A stretch of 64,000 nt of DNA from Candidatus Merdivicinus excrementipullorum. Its GTDB lineage: Bacteria > Bacillota > Clostridia > Oscillospirales > Ruminococcaceae. The DNA is taken from assembly GCA_018716725.1 (NCBI GenBank), contig DVJP01000015.1:28766-92765 (forward strand), given 5' to 3'. Shown one piece after another: positions 24,368 through 34,868 of this stretch (positions within the stretch are counted from its first letter, which is position 1; each line of letters starts with the position of its first letter). The notes under the pieces were generated by a model. It worked only from the letters and a program-made list of their open reading frames with translations, had not been told where the DNA came from and searched no databases. Position numbers and translations under genes: made by a program.

Positions 24368-27300
24368 TTAGATTTTGGTGATGTCCACCAGTTCAATGTC
24401 GTCAATGGTCTTGTTCATGGCCAGGCAGTCCGCCATGGCGTTGGCCGTGTCCAGAGAGGTGAGGCAGACAATGGACCGTTCCACCGCTTTCCGCCGGATG
24501 CGGACGCTGTCCTTGGCGGGAAGGCGTCCTTTTTCCGAGGTGGAAATGACGTAATCAATCTTGCCGGAATCCAGCAGGGTCAAAACATTGTTGTCCGGGT
24601 CCTCGTGGATCTTCTTCACAGAGTTTGCGGCAATCATATTGCGGTTTAAGTTGGAAGCGGTGCCGCTGGTGGCGTAAAGGTCGAAGCCCATGGAAGCGAA
24701 CTTGTCCGCAACATCCAGCACTTCCTGCTTGTCCGCGTCGCGAACCGAGATAAACACGCCGCCGGATTTCTTCATCTGGTTGCCGGCCGCCACCAGGCCC
24801 TTTAACAGGGCGTCGTGGAAGTTTTTGGCAATGCCCAAAACCTCGCCGGTGGATTTCATTTCCGGCCCCAGATGGGTGTCCACGTCGCTTAATTTGGCAA
24901 AGCTGAATACCGGCACCTTCACCGCCACATATTCATGCTCCGGGTAAAGGCCGGTGCCGTAGCCCAAATCTTTGAGCTTCTCGCCCAAAGCAATGCGGGT
25001 GGCCAGGGAAACCATGGGCACGCCGGTGACTTTGGAGATATAGGGCACGGTCCGGGAAGAACGGGGGTTCACCTCAATGACGTAAACCGAGTGGTTGTAC
25101 ACCACATACTGGACGTTGATGAGGCCCTTGACATTTAGCGCCAGCGCCAGCCGTTTTGTATAAGTCACCAGGGTGTCCCGGATGCGGCGGGAAAGGTTCT
25201 GGGCCGGGTAGACGGAGATGGAGTCGCCGGAATGGACGCCCGCCCGTTCAATGTGCTCCATAATGCCGGGGATCAGGAAGTCCTCGCCGTCGCAGATGGC
25301 GTCCACTTCCACCTCGGTGCCCATCATGTATTTGTCAATGAGGACGGGGTTTTCAATGTGGTGGGAGGTGATAATCTGCATGTATTCCTCCACGTCCTTG
25401 TCCGAATGGGCAATAATCATGTTCTGGCCGCCCAGTACATAGGAGGGCCGCAGCAGGACGGGATAGGTCAGCTCGTTGGCGGCTTTGACAGCTTCTTCCG
25501 TGGTAAAGACGGTATGGCCCTGGGGACGGGGGATTTCGCAGCGTTCCAGCAGCTCGTCAAAGCGTTCCCGGTCCTCGGCCTCGTCAATGGCGTCGGCGGA
25601 GGTGCCCAGAATGCGGACCCCCAGCTCGTCTAAGAACTTGGTCAGCTTGATGGCTGTCTGGCCGCCGAACTGCACCACAACGCCGTAGGGCTTTTCGGTT
25701 TCAATAAGGTTTCGGACGTCCTCCTTGGTTAAGGGGTCGAAATACAGCCGGTCGCCGGTGTCAAAGTCGGTGGAAACCGTTTCCGGGTTGTTGTTGGCAA
25801 TGACCGCTTCATAACCCTGACGCTTCAGTTCCCAGACGCAGTGGACGCAGCAGTAGTCAAATTCGATGCCCTGGCCGATGCGGATGGGGCCGGAGCCGAA
25901 TACGATGACCTTTTTCTTGCCGGAATTCTGACGTTCGATGAACTCGGCGGCCTCATTTTCGTCGTCGTAGGTGGAGTAGAAATAGGGGGTCTTGGCGGCA
26001 AATTCGGCGGCGCAAGTGTCCACCATTTTGTAGGAGGCGTACCGGGGATGCTCCACCTTCTGGCCGGAAATCCGCTCAATGGTGGAGTCCAGGTAGCCGT
26101 ATTTCTTGGCCTGCAAGTAAAGGTCGTCTGTCAGGGGGGAGGAAGCAAGCTTCTTTTCCAATTTTACCAGGTTATGGAGCTTCCCTAAGAACCATTCGTC
26201 AATCATGGTGATCTCATGGATTTTTTCGTAGGAAACGCCCCGTTTTAACGCCTCAAAGACTACAAACAGCCGGCAGTCGTCGATGTTCGAGAGCTTTTCC
26301 ACGATTTCCTCATCGGAAAGTTTGGCCAAGGATGGCATGGTCAGGGAATCTAAGCCCAGTTCAATGGAACGGACGGCCTTCATAATGCCCTGCTCAAAGG
26401 AGGTGCCGATGGCCATGACCTCGCCGGTGGCCTTCATCTGGGTGCCCAGGGTGCGCTTGGCGTAAACGAATTTATCAAAGGGCCATTTGGGGAATTTCAC
26501 CACCAGGTAGTCCAAGGCCGGCTCGAAGCAGGCGTAGGTAGTGCCGGTGACGGCGTTTACAATCTCGTCCATAGAGTAGCCGACGGCGATTTTGGCGGCA
26601 ACCTTGGCGATGGGATAGCCGGTGGCCTTGGACGCCAGTGCGGAAGAACGGGAAACCCGGGGGTTTACCTCAATGACGGCGTATTCCATGGATTCCGGGT
26701 GCAGGGCAAACTGGCAGTTGCAGCCGCCTTCCACCCCCAGTTCGGAGATGATCCGCAAAGCGGCGGTGCGCAGCATCTGGTATTCCTTGTCCGACAGGGT
26801 GACAGCCGGGGCCACCACGATGGAGTCGCCGGTGTGGACGCCAACCGGGTCCAGGTTTTCCATGGAGCAGACGGTAATCACGTTGTCTTTGGCGTCCCGG
26901 ATCACCTCAAACTCGATTTCCTTCCAGCCGGCAATGCATTTTTCCACCAAAATCTGGGTAATGGGGGAGAGACGCAGGCCGTTGCGGGCGATGTCCATGA
27001 GCTGCTCCTCGTCCTCGGCAATGCCGCCGCCGGTGCCGCCTAAAGTAAAGGCGGGCCGGACAATGACGGGATAGTCGATTTCCTTGGCGAAATCCACCGC
27101 GTCCTCCACTGTGGTGACAACCTTGGAGGGGATGCAGGGCTGGTTAATTTTTTCCATGGTGTCCTTAAAGGACTGGCGGTCCTCGGCCTTGTCAATGGTT
27201 TCCGGGTTGGCCCCCAGGAGCTTTACGCCGTTTGCCGCCAGAAAGCCCTCTTTTGCCAGCTGCATGGAGAGGGTTAAGCCCGTCTGGCCGCCCAGGGTGG

Positions 27301-27562
27301 AAAGAAGGCTGTCCGGCTTTTCCATTTTGATAATGCGCTTGACAACGTCCAGGGTCAAAGGTTCAATGTAAATTTTGTCGGCCATGGCCTTGTCGGTCAT
27401 AATGGTGGCCGGGTTGGAGTTTACAAGCACCACCTCCAGCCCTTCCTCCTTCAAAGCGCGGCAGGCCTGGGTCCCGGCGTAGTCAAATTCGGCGGCCTGG
27501 CCGATGACAATGGGGCCGGATCCAATAACCAGCACTTTTTTAATATCGCTTCTCAGCGGCAT
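24368..27562 (-). CDS. carB: Carbamoyl-phosphate synthase large subunit
   Basis: A 1064-residue enzyme that makes carbamoyl phosphate from bicarbonate, ATP and ammonia supplied by CarA, for pyrimidine and arginine synthesis. Two homologous ATP-grasp halves are seen, starting VLVIGSGPIVIGQAAEFDYA and VIVFGSGPIRIGQGIEFDYC. The C-terminal MGS-like allosteric domain is present (about 930-1064, ATSGTASNL). I chose ATG 27562 (MPLRSDIKK) over the one 9 bases upstream because the GGAAGG site is too close to the latter. It is last gene of a pyr cluster. CarA is not in the window. Confidence 0.95.
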   Translation of the reverse strand: MPLRSDIKKVLVIGSGPIVIGQAAEFDYAGTQACRALKEEGLEVVLVNSNPATIMTDKAMADKIYIEPLTLDVVKRIIKMEKPDSLLSTLGGQTGLTLSMQLAKEGFLAANGVKLLGANPETIDKAEDRQSFKDTMEKINQPCIPSKVVTTVEDAVDFAKEIDYPVIVRPAFTLGGTGGGIAEDEEQLMDIARNGLRLSPITQILVEKCIAGWKEIEFEVIRDAKDNVITVCSMENLDPVGVHTGDSIVVAPAVTLSDKEYQMLRTAALRIISELGVEGGCNCQFALHPESMEYAVIEVNPRVSRSSALASKATGYPIAKVAAKIAVGYSMDEIVNAVTGTTYACFEPALDYLVVKFPKWPFDKFVYAKRTLGTQMKATGEVMAIGTSFEQGIMKAVRSIELGLDSLTMPSLAKLSDEEIVEKLSNIDDCRLFVVFEALKRGVSYEKIHEITMIDEWFLGKLHNLVKLEKKLASSPLTDDLYLQAKKYGYLDSTIERISGQKVEHPRYASYKMVDTCAAEFAAKTPYFYSTYDDENEAAEFIERQNSGKKKVIVFGSGPIRIGQGIEFDYCCVHCVWELKRQGYEAVIANNNPETVSTDFDTGDRLYFDPLTKEDVRNLIETEKPYGVVVQFGGQTAIKLTKFLDELGVRILGTSADAIDEAEDRERFDELLERCEIPRPQGHTVFTTEEAVKAANELTYPVLLRPSYVLGGQNMIIAHSDKDVEEYMQIITSHHIENPVLIDKYMMGTEVEVDAICDGEDFLIPGIMEHIERAGVHSGDSISVYPAQNLSRRIRDTLVTYTKRLALALNVKGLINVQYVVYNHSVYVIEVNPRSSRTVPYISKVTGVPMVSLATRIALGEKLKDLGYGTGLYPEHEYVAVKVPVFSFAKLSDVDTHLGPEMKSTGEVLGIAKNFHDALLKGLVAAGNQMKKSGGVFISVRDADKQEVLDVADKFASMGFDLYATSGTASNLNRNMIAANSVKKIHEDPDNNVLTLLDSGKIDYVISTSEKGRLPAKDSVRIRRKAVERSIVCLTSLDTANAMADCLAMNKTIDDIELVDITKI

Positions 27563-27590
27563 GAGTATCATCCTTCCATGGTATTAAAAA

Positions 27591-28703
27591 TCAGTCTTCC
27601 AGCAAATAAAGTCCCCAAACCCCGTCTTTTTTCAGGAAAGCCCCGCCGGGATAGGGCGCGCCCGCCTCGTATTGGCAGGGGATGATTTCCTTGCCGGTTT
27701 CATCCAGCACGCCCCATTGGCCGTCCCGCACCACCGGTGCAAAGCCGTCCCAGAGGGAGTAGGTATAGCAGGGTTCTTCCAGCTCATATTCTTCGGTATC
27801 CGGGTTGTAGAAATAATTGCTGCCCCAGCAGCTTTCGTAAACAAATTCCGTGGCAAAATTGCCCTCTGCGTCCACATAGGCCCATTTCCCGTCCTTCTGG
27901 ACCGGGGCCAGGGCTTCGCCGGAGAACCATCCCACCTGGTCAAATTCTTCATCGGGGCAGAGGACGTTCCCCTCTATATCGGCAAAATTCCAGTAGCCGC
28001 CGGGTTCGATGTCCACCGCTTCCCCTTCATAATAGAATAAGGCAGTGTACTGGGTGGGGAAAAAGGTGTCGCCCCGGGTATCTTCCGGTTTCAGCTCTTC
28101 AATGCCGTGCCCGCCTTCCACTCCGCCGAAATAGCGGGGGGCTTCCCCGGGTTCTGTGGCAAATATCTGGTAAGAATCACCACCGTGTCCCGGGCAGAGG
28201 GGATAACCGGTAGATTGCTCCAAATCGGCAGAAAGGGCGTCCCATTTATCCCAGTCCCCGACGCTAACGAGCCAAACCCAGTGCCCCAAAGGACAGAGGT
28301 AAACAGGTTCCTCGCTCTGACAGGACAGAATTTCCGTTTCGTCCTCACGGATAAGCCCCCATAAGCCCTCCTTTCGGACGGTATAAAACTGGGAAGTTTC
28401 CCCATGGGACAGCGATGGAAACACTACGTCATCCATCCCGGCCGGAACCATCGCCTCATACTCTCCTTCCAAAGTGCGGACGGGGGCGAGGGCGGTTCCT
28501 TGGGCGGAGGATTCCCCAGAGCTTTCCGCGGCTGTGCTTTCCTCAGCGGAAGGCTCCTCGGATACTTCCTCCGCCTGGCTTTCCGCCGCAGAGCTTTCGG
28601 CAGCGGAACTTTCCGGCAGGGAGCTTTCCGCCGGAAGGCCCTGCTTCCCGCAGGCGCTTAGCAGCAGGAGTGTTAAAAATAAGGGCAGCAGACGTTTCAT
28701 CAT
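27591..28703 (-). CDS. WG-repeat lipoprotein inside the pyr cluster
   Basis: A 370-residue secreted lipoprotein. The signal peptide ends in the lipobox LLSAC (cysteine at 18), followed by a Ser/Glu/Ala-rich linker (about 22-70) and degenerate WG-type repeats: GLWGLIREDE, GKWAYVDAEG, GQWGVLDETGKEIIPCQYE and GVWGLYLLED. WG repeats form extracellular beta structures of unknown ligand. It lies between pyrF (22-base gap) and carB (28-base gap) on the same strand, so it is probably transcribed with pyrimidine genes. No functional link is evident. An alternative start is the second ATG, 3 bases in. Confidence 0.78.
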   Translation of the reverse strand: MMKRLLPLFLTLLLLSACGKQGLPAESSLPESSAAESSAAESQAEEVSEEPSAEESTAAESSGESSAQGTALAPVRTLEGEYEAMVPAGMDDVVFPSLSHGETSQFYTVRKEGLWGLIREDETEILSCQSEEPVYLCPLGHWVWLVSVGDWDKWDALSADLEQSTGYPLCPGHGGDSYQIFATEPGEAPRYFGGVEGGHGIEELKPEDTRGDTFFPTQYTALFYYEGEAVDIEPGGYWNFADIEGNVLCPDEEFDQVGWFSGEALAPVQKDGKWAYVDAEGNFATEFVYESCWGSNYFYNPDTEEYELEEPCYTYSLWDGFAPVVRDGQWGVLDETGKEIIPCQYEAGAPYPGGAFLKKDGVWGLYLLED

Positions 28704-28725
28704 AAATACCCCCTTTGGAGCAAGG

Positions 28726-29649
28726 TTATTTGATGGTTACAAACTGCGCAATATCGTCCCGCATGCGGATGGCTTCGGCCCGGGCCGCCTCGGCGTACTG
28801 GTTTTCCGCCCAGTCGCCCTTTTTGTAGGCGCAGATAATGCCCCGGGAGGAGTTGACAATGGCCCCCAGGCCGTTTTCGTCAAAGGCCCCGGCCACATCC
28901 TTGGCCCCGCCGCCCTGGGCGCCGTAGCCCGGCACCAGGAAGAAGGTGTGGGGCATTTTGGCCCGCAGCTCGGAAAGCTGTTCCGGATAGGTTGCGCCTA
29001 CCACTGCGCCCACGGCGGAATAGCCGCTTTCGCCCCGCAGTTCCTTGCCCCAGTTTTCGCACATTTTGCCCATGACCTCATAGACAGTGCGTTTGCTGAT
29101 CTTTTTGTCCTGCAATTCCCCGGAGGAGGGGTTGGAGGTTTTCACCAGGACGAAAATGCCCTTGTCCTGCTCCTTGCAGACCTTTAAAAGGGGGCTGATG
29201 CCGTCGGTGCCCAGGTAGCCGTTGACAGTCAGGGCGTCGCCGCCGAAGGGGGTGGCAATCTGCCCATCCAGGTCAACAGTCCCTAAGTGGGCGGCGGCGT
29301 AGGCCTCCATGGTGGAGCCGATGTCGTTGCGCTTGCCGTCGATGATGACGTACATGCCCTTTTCCTGGGCGTAGGTGATGGTTTCGGCAAAGGCTTTCAT
29401 GCCGTACCAGCCGTACATTTCATAGTAAGCGGCTTGGGGCTTGATGGCGGGGACGATGTCGCAGATGGCGTCGATGATCCCTTTGTTGTACTCCAAAACC
29501 GCGTAGGCGGCCCCTTCCAGGGGGTCGGGAAATTCCGGGAGAAAAGCGTCCCGGAGATATTGGGGAACATAGGAGAAGCTGGGGTCTAAGCCCACCACGG
29601 TGGGGTTTTTGGTTTCCTTGATTTTGGCAATCAGACGTTCAAAAGACAT
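28726..29649 (-). CDS. pyrF: Orotidine 5'-phosphate decarboxylase
   Basis: A 307-residue enzyme of the long (type 2) PyrF group, converting OMP to UMP. The catalytic Lys/Asp set is in IIDGKRNDIGST (near residue 90). The phosphate loop is toward the C-terminus, in VPGYGAQGG and NSSRGI. It lies 12 bases after pyrC in the same operon. Confidence 0.93.
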   Translation of the reverse strand: MSFERLIAKIKETKNPTVVGLDPSFSYVPQYLRDAFLPEFPDPLEGAAYAVLEYNKGIIDAICDIVPAIKPQAAYYEMYGWYGMKAFAETITYAQEKGMYVIIDGKRNDIGSTMEAYAAAHLGTVDLDGQIATPFGGDALTVNGYLGTDGISPLLKVCKEQDKGIFVLVKTSNPSSGELQDKKISKRTVYEVMGKMCENWGKELRGESGYSAVGAVVGATYPEQLSELRAKMPHTFFLVPGYGAQGGGAKDVAGAFDENGLGAIVNSSRGIICAYKKGDWAENQYAEAARAEAIRMRDDIAQFVTIK

Positions 29650-29661
29650 GATAAATCCTCC

Positions 29662-30942
29662 TTATTCTTCGCAGTTGTATACAATTTCGCCGTCTTTTAG
29701 GGTGCAGATGATTTTTCCGGTGAAGTCCATGCCCTTAAAGACGGTGTTTTTGGACTTGGAATGGAGCTTTTCCGGCTCTACCGTCCAGGTTTTGTCCAGG
29801 TCGGCGATAGCCAGGTCGGCGGCGTCCCTCGCCCGGATGTGCCCGCCGGGAACCCCTAAGATTTTGGCCGGGTTGACGCTCATCAGCTCAATTAACCGGG
29901 ACAGGGAGATGAGGCCGGATTTCACAAGGCCGGTATAACTGGCGGCAAAGCTGGTTTCCAATCCCACGACGCCGTTGGGAGCCTTTACAAAATCGGCTTT
30001 CTCCTCTTTGGCGTGGGGGGCGTGGTCGGTGACGATGCAGTCGACAGTGCCGTCTATCACCGCTTCCCGCATGGCCTGCACATCGGATTCCTCCCGCAGG
30101 GGCGGGTTCATCCGGTAGTCGGCGTCCCGTTTCCGCAAAAGCTCGTGGGTCAGCAGGAAATAGTGAGGTGCCGTTTCGCAGGTGACCTTCACCCCCCGCT
30201 TTTTGGCGGAACGGATGAAATCTACCGCCCCGGCGGTGCTCACATGGGCAATGTGGATCCGGGTATCTGCCGAATCGGCCAGGGCGATTTCCCGGGCGGT
30301 AATGGCGTCCTCGCTGGCCCGGTCCATGCCGGGGACGCCCAGCTCCGCCGAAACCGTCCCTTTGTGCATGATGCCGCCGTTTATCAGCTCCAAATCTTCA
30401 CAGTGGGAAATGGTCAGCAGGCCGTTTTGCTCCGCTGAAACCATCCCTTCCCGCATGAGCCGGGCGGAAGGAACGGGTTTTCCATCGTCGGATACCGCCA
30501 CAGCCCCCGCCGCTTTCAGAGCGGCCATGTCGGTGAGGGTTTCCCCCTGCATCCCCCTGGTAATGGCGGCCACCGGGTACACATGGGCTTTGGCGGATGC
30601 CGCTTTTTCTAAGATATATTGGAGCACATCCGGGGAATCGGCAACGGGCTTGGTGTTGGGCATGCAGGCCACCGCCGTGACCCCGCCGGCTGCCGCAGCT
30701 TCACACCCGGTGAGGATGTCCTCCTTGTGGGTAAAGCCCGGGTCCCGCAGATGAACGTGCATGTCAATAAGCCCCGGGAAGGCGGTTTTGCCGGACATAT
30801 CCAGGACGGTTTCGCCTGGTTCCGGGGAAAGATTTCCGGCAACTGCCGCAAACTTCCCGTCCTTGACCCGGATGTCGCCGGTAAAGTCCAAGCTGTCCGC
30901 CGGACTTACAATGTGCGCATTTTTGAACAGATAGGATGGCAT
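29662..30942 (-). CDS. pyrC: Dihydroorotase
   Basis: A 426-residue amidohydrolase of the class I type. The metal motif is DMHVHLRDPG (near residue 58), with other ligands in HCED (near 175), HIAHVST (near 230) and the catalytic aspartate in VTDHAPH (near 305). It cyclises carbamoyl aspartate to dihydroorotate. It follows pyrR by 20 bases. Confidence 0.94.
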   Translation of the reverse strand: MPSYLFKNAHIVSPADSLDFTGDIRVKDGKFAAVAGNLSPEPGETVLDMSGKTAFPGLIDMHVHLRDPGFTHKEDILTGCEAAAAGGVTAVACMPNTKPVADSPDVLQYILEKAASAKAHVYPVAAITRGMQGETLTDMAALKAAGAVAVSDDGKPVPSARLMREGMVSAEQNGLLTISHCEDLELINGGIMHKGTVSAELGVPGMDRASEDAITAREIALADSADTRIHIAHVSTAGAVDFIRSAKKRGVKVTCETAPHYFLLTHELLRKRDADYRMNPPLREESDVQAMREAVIDGTVDCIVTDHAPHAKEEKADFVKAPNGVVGLETSFAASYTGLVKSGLISLSRLIELMSVNPAKILGVPGGHIRARDAADLAIADLDKTWTVEPEKLHSKSKNTVFKGMDFTGKIICTLKDGEIVYNCEE

Positions 30943-30962
30943 GAATCAATACTCCTTTCCTG

Positions 30963-31625
<663 letters not shown>

Positions 31626-31645
31626 TCGGGAATCTTCTTGTTCTT

Positions 31646-31674
31646 ATTGTACCCGTTTTTGGGCGTTTTGTAAA
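31646..31674 (-). promoter_or_regulatory. Sigma-A promoter of the pyr operon
   Basis: On the minus strand: TTTACA, 17 bases, TACAAT. It lies just upstream of the attenuator. Confidence 0.8.
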
Positions 31675-31814
31675 GGGTTTCCCAAAGTTTTTTCAACAGT
31701 TTTACAAGTGCCACAATTTTAGAAAATGCTCTTTCCTTCTTTTGGGGTTTATGATACAATAAAAACAGACCATATACGGCGGATTTGCAATGATCCCAGC
31801 AAAGGAGTGTCATC

Positions 31815-32351
31815 ATGCCTGAACCCATCCTTGCCGGCATCCCGGCCGGCGGACTGAAAGAAACTTATGAAGTGAAAATCCTCATCTGCTACCTGCTGGA
31901 TTCTGTGGGAGCCCCCCTGACTTTGGACCAGATCTGCGAGATCTGCACGGCGGACGGGGTAGTGGATTATTTCACCCTCTGCACCGCCATGCGGGAGCTG
32001 GAGGAAAACGGGAACCTGGTCCGAGAAAAAGAAGGCTGCGTTTTGACGGACCTTGGCCGGGAAACGGTGGAGAATTTAAAAAAAGCCCTGCCTTCCTCCC
32101 TGCGGGACGCCATCGTCCGGCGGGGCATGGCGCTGCTGGCCCGGATGCGGCGGGAAAAGGAAGTGACGGCGGAGGTCAAGCCGGACGGCAGCGGGTATCA
32201 GGTGATCTGTTCCCTTCACGAAGGGAGCCTCACCTTCTTTTCCATGGCCTTTTACGCCCCGGACCGGGTGCAGGCGGATATTATTGCAGGGAATTTCCGA
32301 AAAAAAGCGCCGGAGCTTTACGAAAGCCTGATCGGGACCCTGACCGAATAG
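31815..32351 (+). CDS. DUF4364 family protein
   Basis: A 178-residue protein: an N-terminal winged-helix-like region (KILICYLLDSVGAPLTLDQI, then LCTAMRELEENGNLV, about residues 20-75) and a C-terminal mixed domain (FYAPDRVQADIIAGNFRKKAPEL). DUF4364 proteins are widespread in clostridia and have no established role; the N-terminal part resembles DNA-binding domains. Divergent from pyrR. A -10 like TACAAT (31755-31760) precedes the AAAGGAGTG ribosome site. Confidence 0.75.
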   Translation: MPEPILAGIPAGGLKETYEVKILICYLLDSVGAPLTLDQICEICTADGVVDYFTLCTAMRELEENGNLVREKEGCVLTDLGRETVENLKKALPSSLRDAIVRRGMALLARMRREKEVTAEVKPDGSGYQVICSLHEGSLTFFSMAFYAPDRVQADIIAGNFRKKAPELYESLIGTLTE

Positions 32352-32379
32352 GCAGACGGGCAATCCGAACTGTAATTGG

Positions 32380-32604
32380 GTGTTGTAAGGGCCGGGCCGG
32401 CGGGGTAACCCCGCAGTTAATTCGCCGCGGCCGCACAGCCCCACACCAACCGCCGGGCGGCGAAATGAATTCGCCGACTTGATGGGGTTTTATTCCTGTC
32501 GTTAACATTCCGGAAAAATCGCGGGCCGGGAAACCCGGCCCCTACAAAAATCTATTTTTCGATTGGTTTTACAGAAACGATGGGGCGGCGGGGCCTTCCC
32601 GCAA
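32380..32604. repeat. Hairpin repeats between DUF4364 gene and radC
   Basis: No gene. Contains GCGGGGT/ACCCCGC followed by AGTTAATTCGCCGCGGCCGC, a stem GGCGGCGAA/TTCGCCG, and GCGGGCCGGG/CCCGGCCC followed by CCTACAAAAATC. These are plus-strand versions of the same modules seen beside other genes here. Confidence 0.65.
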
Positions 32605-33510
32605 TTATTGCAGGCTGTCCTGCTGGACGCCCAGATACCCCATTTCCATCATGGAAACATAATTCCCGCCGGCCACCACAAAATGATCCAGCAGTTCAAT
32701 GCCCAACGGTTTTAATACGCCGTACAGCCAGGATGTCACCCGGACGTCCTGGGAAGAAGGCCGGGCCAGTCCGTGGGGATGGTTGTGAGCCAGGATCACA
32801 TTGGCTGCTTTGCACTGGAAGGCGGTTTCCGCTATCTTCCGCACGTCGATGGACGCTTGGGAAAGGCCGCCGGTGGAAATCTTTTCGCACTTGAGCAGCT
32901 TGCAGACGTTGTTGAAGCACAGAAGGTAAACGGACTCCTCCGTCTGCCCCATGAATTTGGGAATCAGGAAATTCCCGATTTTTTCGCTGCTGTTTAACGG
33001 CTCCTCCTCCGGCGTCTGCGTCCGTTCCAAATACCGCCCAAACAGCGGGGGAATCATTTTCAGCAGGACGGCGGCGTTGGCGGTCATTCCCTTCACCGCT
33101 TTCAGTGCCTCGTAATCCGCTAAGAACACCTGGCTGAAAGAGCCGAACCGCTCAATGAGGCGGTGGGCCAGCTCGTTGGTGTCCCGCTGGGGGATACAGA
33201 AAAACAAAAGCAGCTCCAGGATATTGTGATCGTCGAAATGATCCAATCCCTCGTTTAAAAACCGCTGCCGCAGCCGCTCCCGATGCCCGGCGTGGGGGTT
33301 CTCGGAACAGGAGGCGGGCGTTTTTTCTTTGGCGGGATCAGCCGCTTCCTCCGAAACCGCCGCCTTCTTCTTTGGCCGGGAGGATTTTTTCCGGGGCTTG
33401 GGTTCCGGCGCGGAAGGCTCCGGCTCCCGTTCTTCCAAAAGCTCCTCCAGGGAAAACTCCGTAAGCGGCAGCTTTTCCAAAACTTCCCAATTTGTGTGTT
33501 CCTTCTCCAT
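32605..33510 (-). CDS. radC: RadC-family JAB-domain protein
   Basis: 301 residues. The C-terminal JAB/MPN domain (about 175-300) has the metal motif in VILAHNHPHG and SSQD. The middle part is a helix-hairpin-helix-like region (KAVKGMTANAAVLLK). An unusual N-terminal extension of about 75 residues is rich in Lys, Pro and Glu (EPEPSAPEPKPRKKSSRPKK) and probably disordered. RadC was named for repair, but its real role is unknown. Confidence 0.85.
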   Translation of the reverse strand: MEKEHTNWEVLEKLPLTEFSLEELLEEREPEPSAPEPKPRKKSSRPKKKAAVSEEAADPAKEKTPASCSENPHAGHRERLRQRFLNEGLDHFDDHNILELLLFFCIPQRDTNELAHRLIERFGSFSQVFLADYEALKAVKGMTANAAVLLKMIPPLFGRYLERTQTPEEEPLNSSEKIGNFLIPKFMGQTEESVYLLCFNNVCKLLKCEKISTGGLSQASIDVRKIAETAFQCKAANVILAHNHPHGLARPSSQDVRVTSWLYGVLKPLGIELLDHFVVAGGNYVSMMEMGYLGVQQDSLQ

Positions 33511-33662
33511 CCCTGTCCCTCCTGAGTGTGTCTTTTATCAGTATACCATAAAAATCCAATTCTGCAAATGCCTGGTTTTTTCGGGGATACCGGTAGAATT
33601 TTTTTCTGTTTTGTAGTATAATGAGGGGTAAAGTTTGATTCGGGCTGCAAAGGAGAATCTCA

Positions 33663-34805
33663 TTGGAAATTTATCTGGACAACTGCGCCACCACCCGGGT
33701 GTGCCATGAAGCGGCTGCCGCCTGCCTCCGGGTTATGACGGAGGATTACGGCAACCCCTCCTCCCTGCACAAAAAGGGCATGGAGGCGGAAAATATCCTG
33801 ACTTCCGCCCGGCGCACAATCGGGAAAATGCTGGGCTGCGACGGGGACTGCGTTATTTTTACGGGCAGCGCTACGGAAAGCAACAACCTGGCCATTTTAG
33901 GGGCCGCAGCCGCCAATCCCCGGGGAGGGAAAACTATTGTCACCACCACTGTGGAGCACCCTTCCGTGGCCAAAACAGTGGAGTATCTGGAAGAACAGGG
34001 CTACACCGTCCGCCGGGTGGCCCCGAAACCCGACGGCAATTTTGATCCCCAGGATTTCCTGGACGCGGTGGATGCGGACACCCTGCTCCTCACCTTTATG
34101 ATGGTCAACAACGAAATGGGGACCGTTTTGCCCTATCAGGCCGTGATCCCGGCTTTAAAAAAGAAATACCCCCGGCTGATGATCCACATGGACGTAGTGC
34201 AGGGGTTTGCCAAATACCCCTTATCGGTGAAGCGGCTGGACGTTGACCTGCTGACCTTCAGCGGGCATAAGCTTTACGCCCCCAAAGGAATCGGCGCGCT
34301 GTATGTAAAAAAGGGCGTCCGCTTAAAACCCGTCATCCATGGCGGCGGCCAGGAAAAGGGCCTGCGCTCCGGCACCCACGCGGTGCAGCTGGCAGCCGGG
34401 CTTCAGGAGGCCCTGGAGCTTTGCGCCAAAAACCGGGAGGCCTTCCAGGCCCATTACGCCGCTTTGAACCAAAGGCTGCGGGAAGGGGCCGCGAAACTGG
34501 AGAATGTTCTGGTCAATTCCCCGGAAAACGGCGCGCCCCATCTGGTAAACCTTTCGGTCATGGGGGTTCCCTCGGAAATTATGCTCCACTTTTTGGAAAC
34601 CAAGGGGATTTATGTGTCCAGCGGCTCGGCCTGCGCCAAAGGTGCCAAAAGCTCGGTGCTGGCGGCTTACGGCCTGCCGGACGAGCGCATTAAATCCGCT
34701 TTGCGGGTGAGCTTTTCCAAGGACAATACCCCGGAGGATATCGATGCTTTGCTGGAAGCATTATCGGAGGGAATTTCTAAATACCGCCGGATCGCGTCCC
34801 TGTAA
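33663..34805 (+). CDS. Cysteine desulfurase (NifS/IscS family)
   Basis: A 380-residue PLP enzyme that takes sulfur from cysteine as a persulfide. The cofactor lysine is in TFSGHKLYAPKG (near residue 203). The catalytic cysteine is in SSGSACAKG (near 324). It begins at TTG 33663 behind AAAGGAG. It is directly followed by thiI, so its sulfur probably goes to tRNA 4-thiouridine, as in the B. subtilis NifZ-ThiI pair. Confidence 0.92.
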   Translation: MEIYLDNCATTRVCHEAAAACLRVMTEDYGNPSSLHKKGMEAENILTSARRTIGKMLGCDGDCVIFTGSATESNNLAILGAAAANPRGGKTIVTTTVEHPSVAKTVEYLEEQGYTVRRVAPKPDGNFDPQDFLDAVDADTLLLTFMMVNNEMGTVLPYQAVIPALKKKYPRLMIHMDVVQGFAKYPLSVKRLDVDLLTFSGHKLYAPKGIGALYVKKGVRLKPVIHGGGQEKGLRSGTHAVQLAAGLQEALELCAKNREAFQAHYAALNQRLREGAAKLENVLVNSPENGAPHLVNLSVMGVPSEIMLHFLETKGIYVSSGSACAKGAKSSVLAAYGLPDERIKSALRVSFSKDNTPEDIDALLEALSEGISKYRRIASL

Positions 34806-34868
34806 AAATTTTTAAGGGCGCATGATTCGCCTTTAGAAAACGTACTGCTATAATAGAAAGGAACGATT

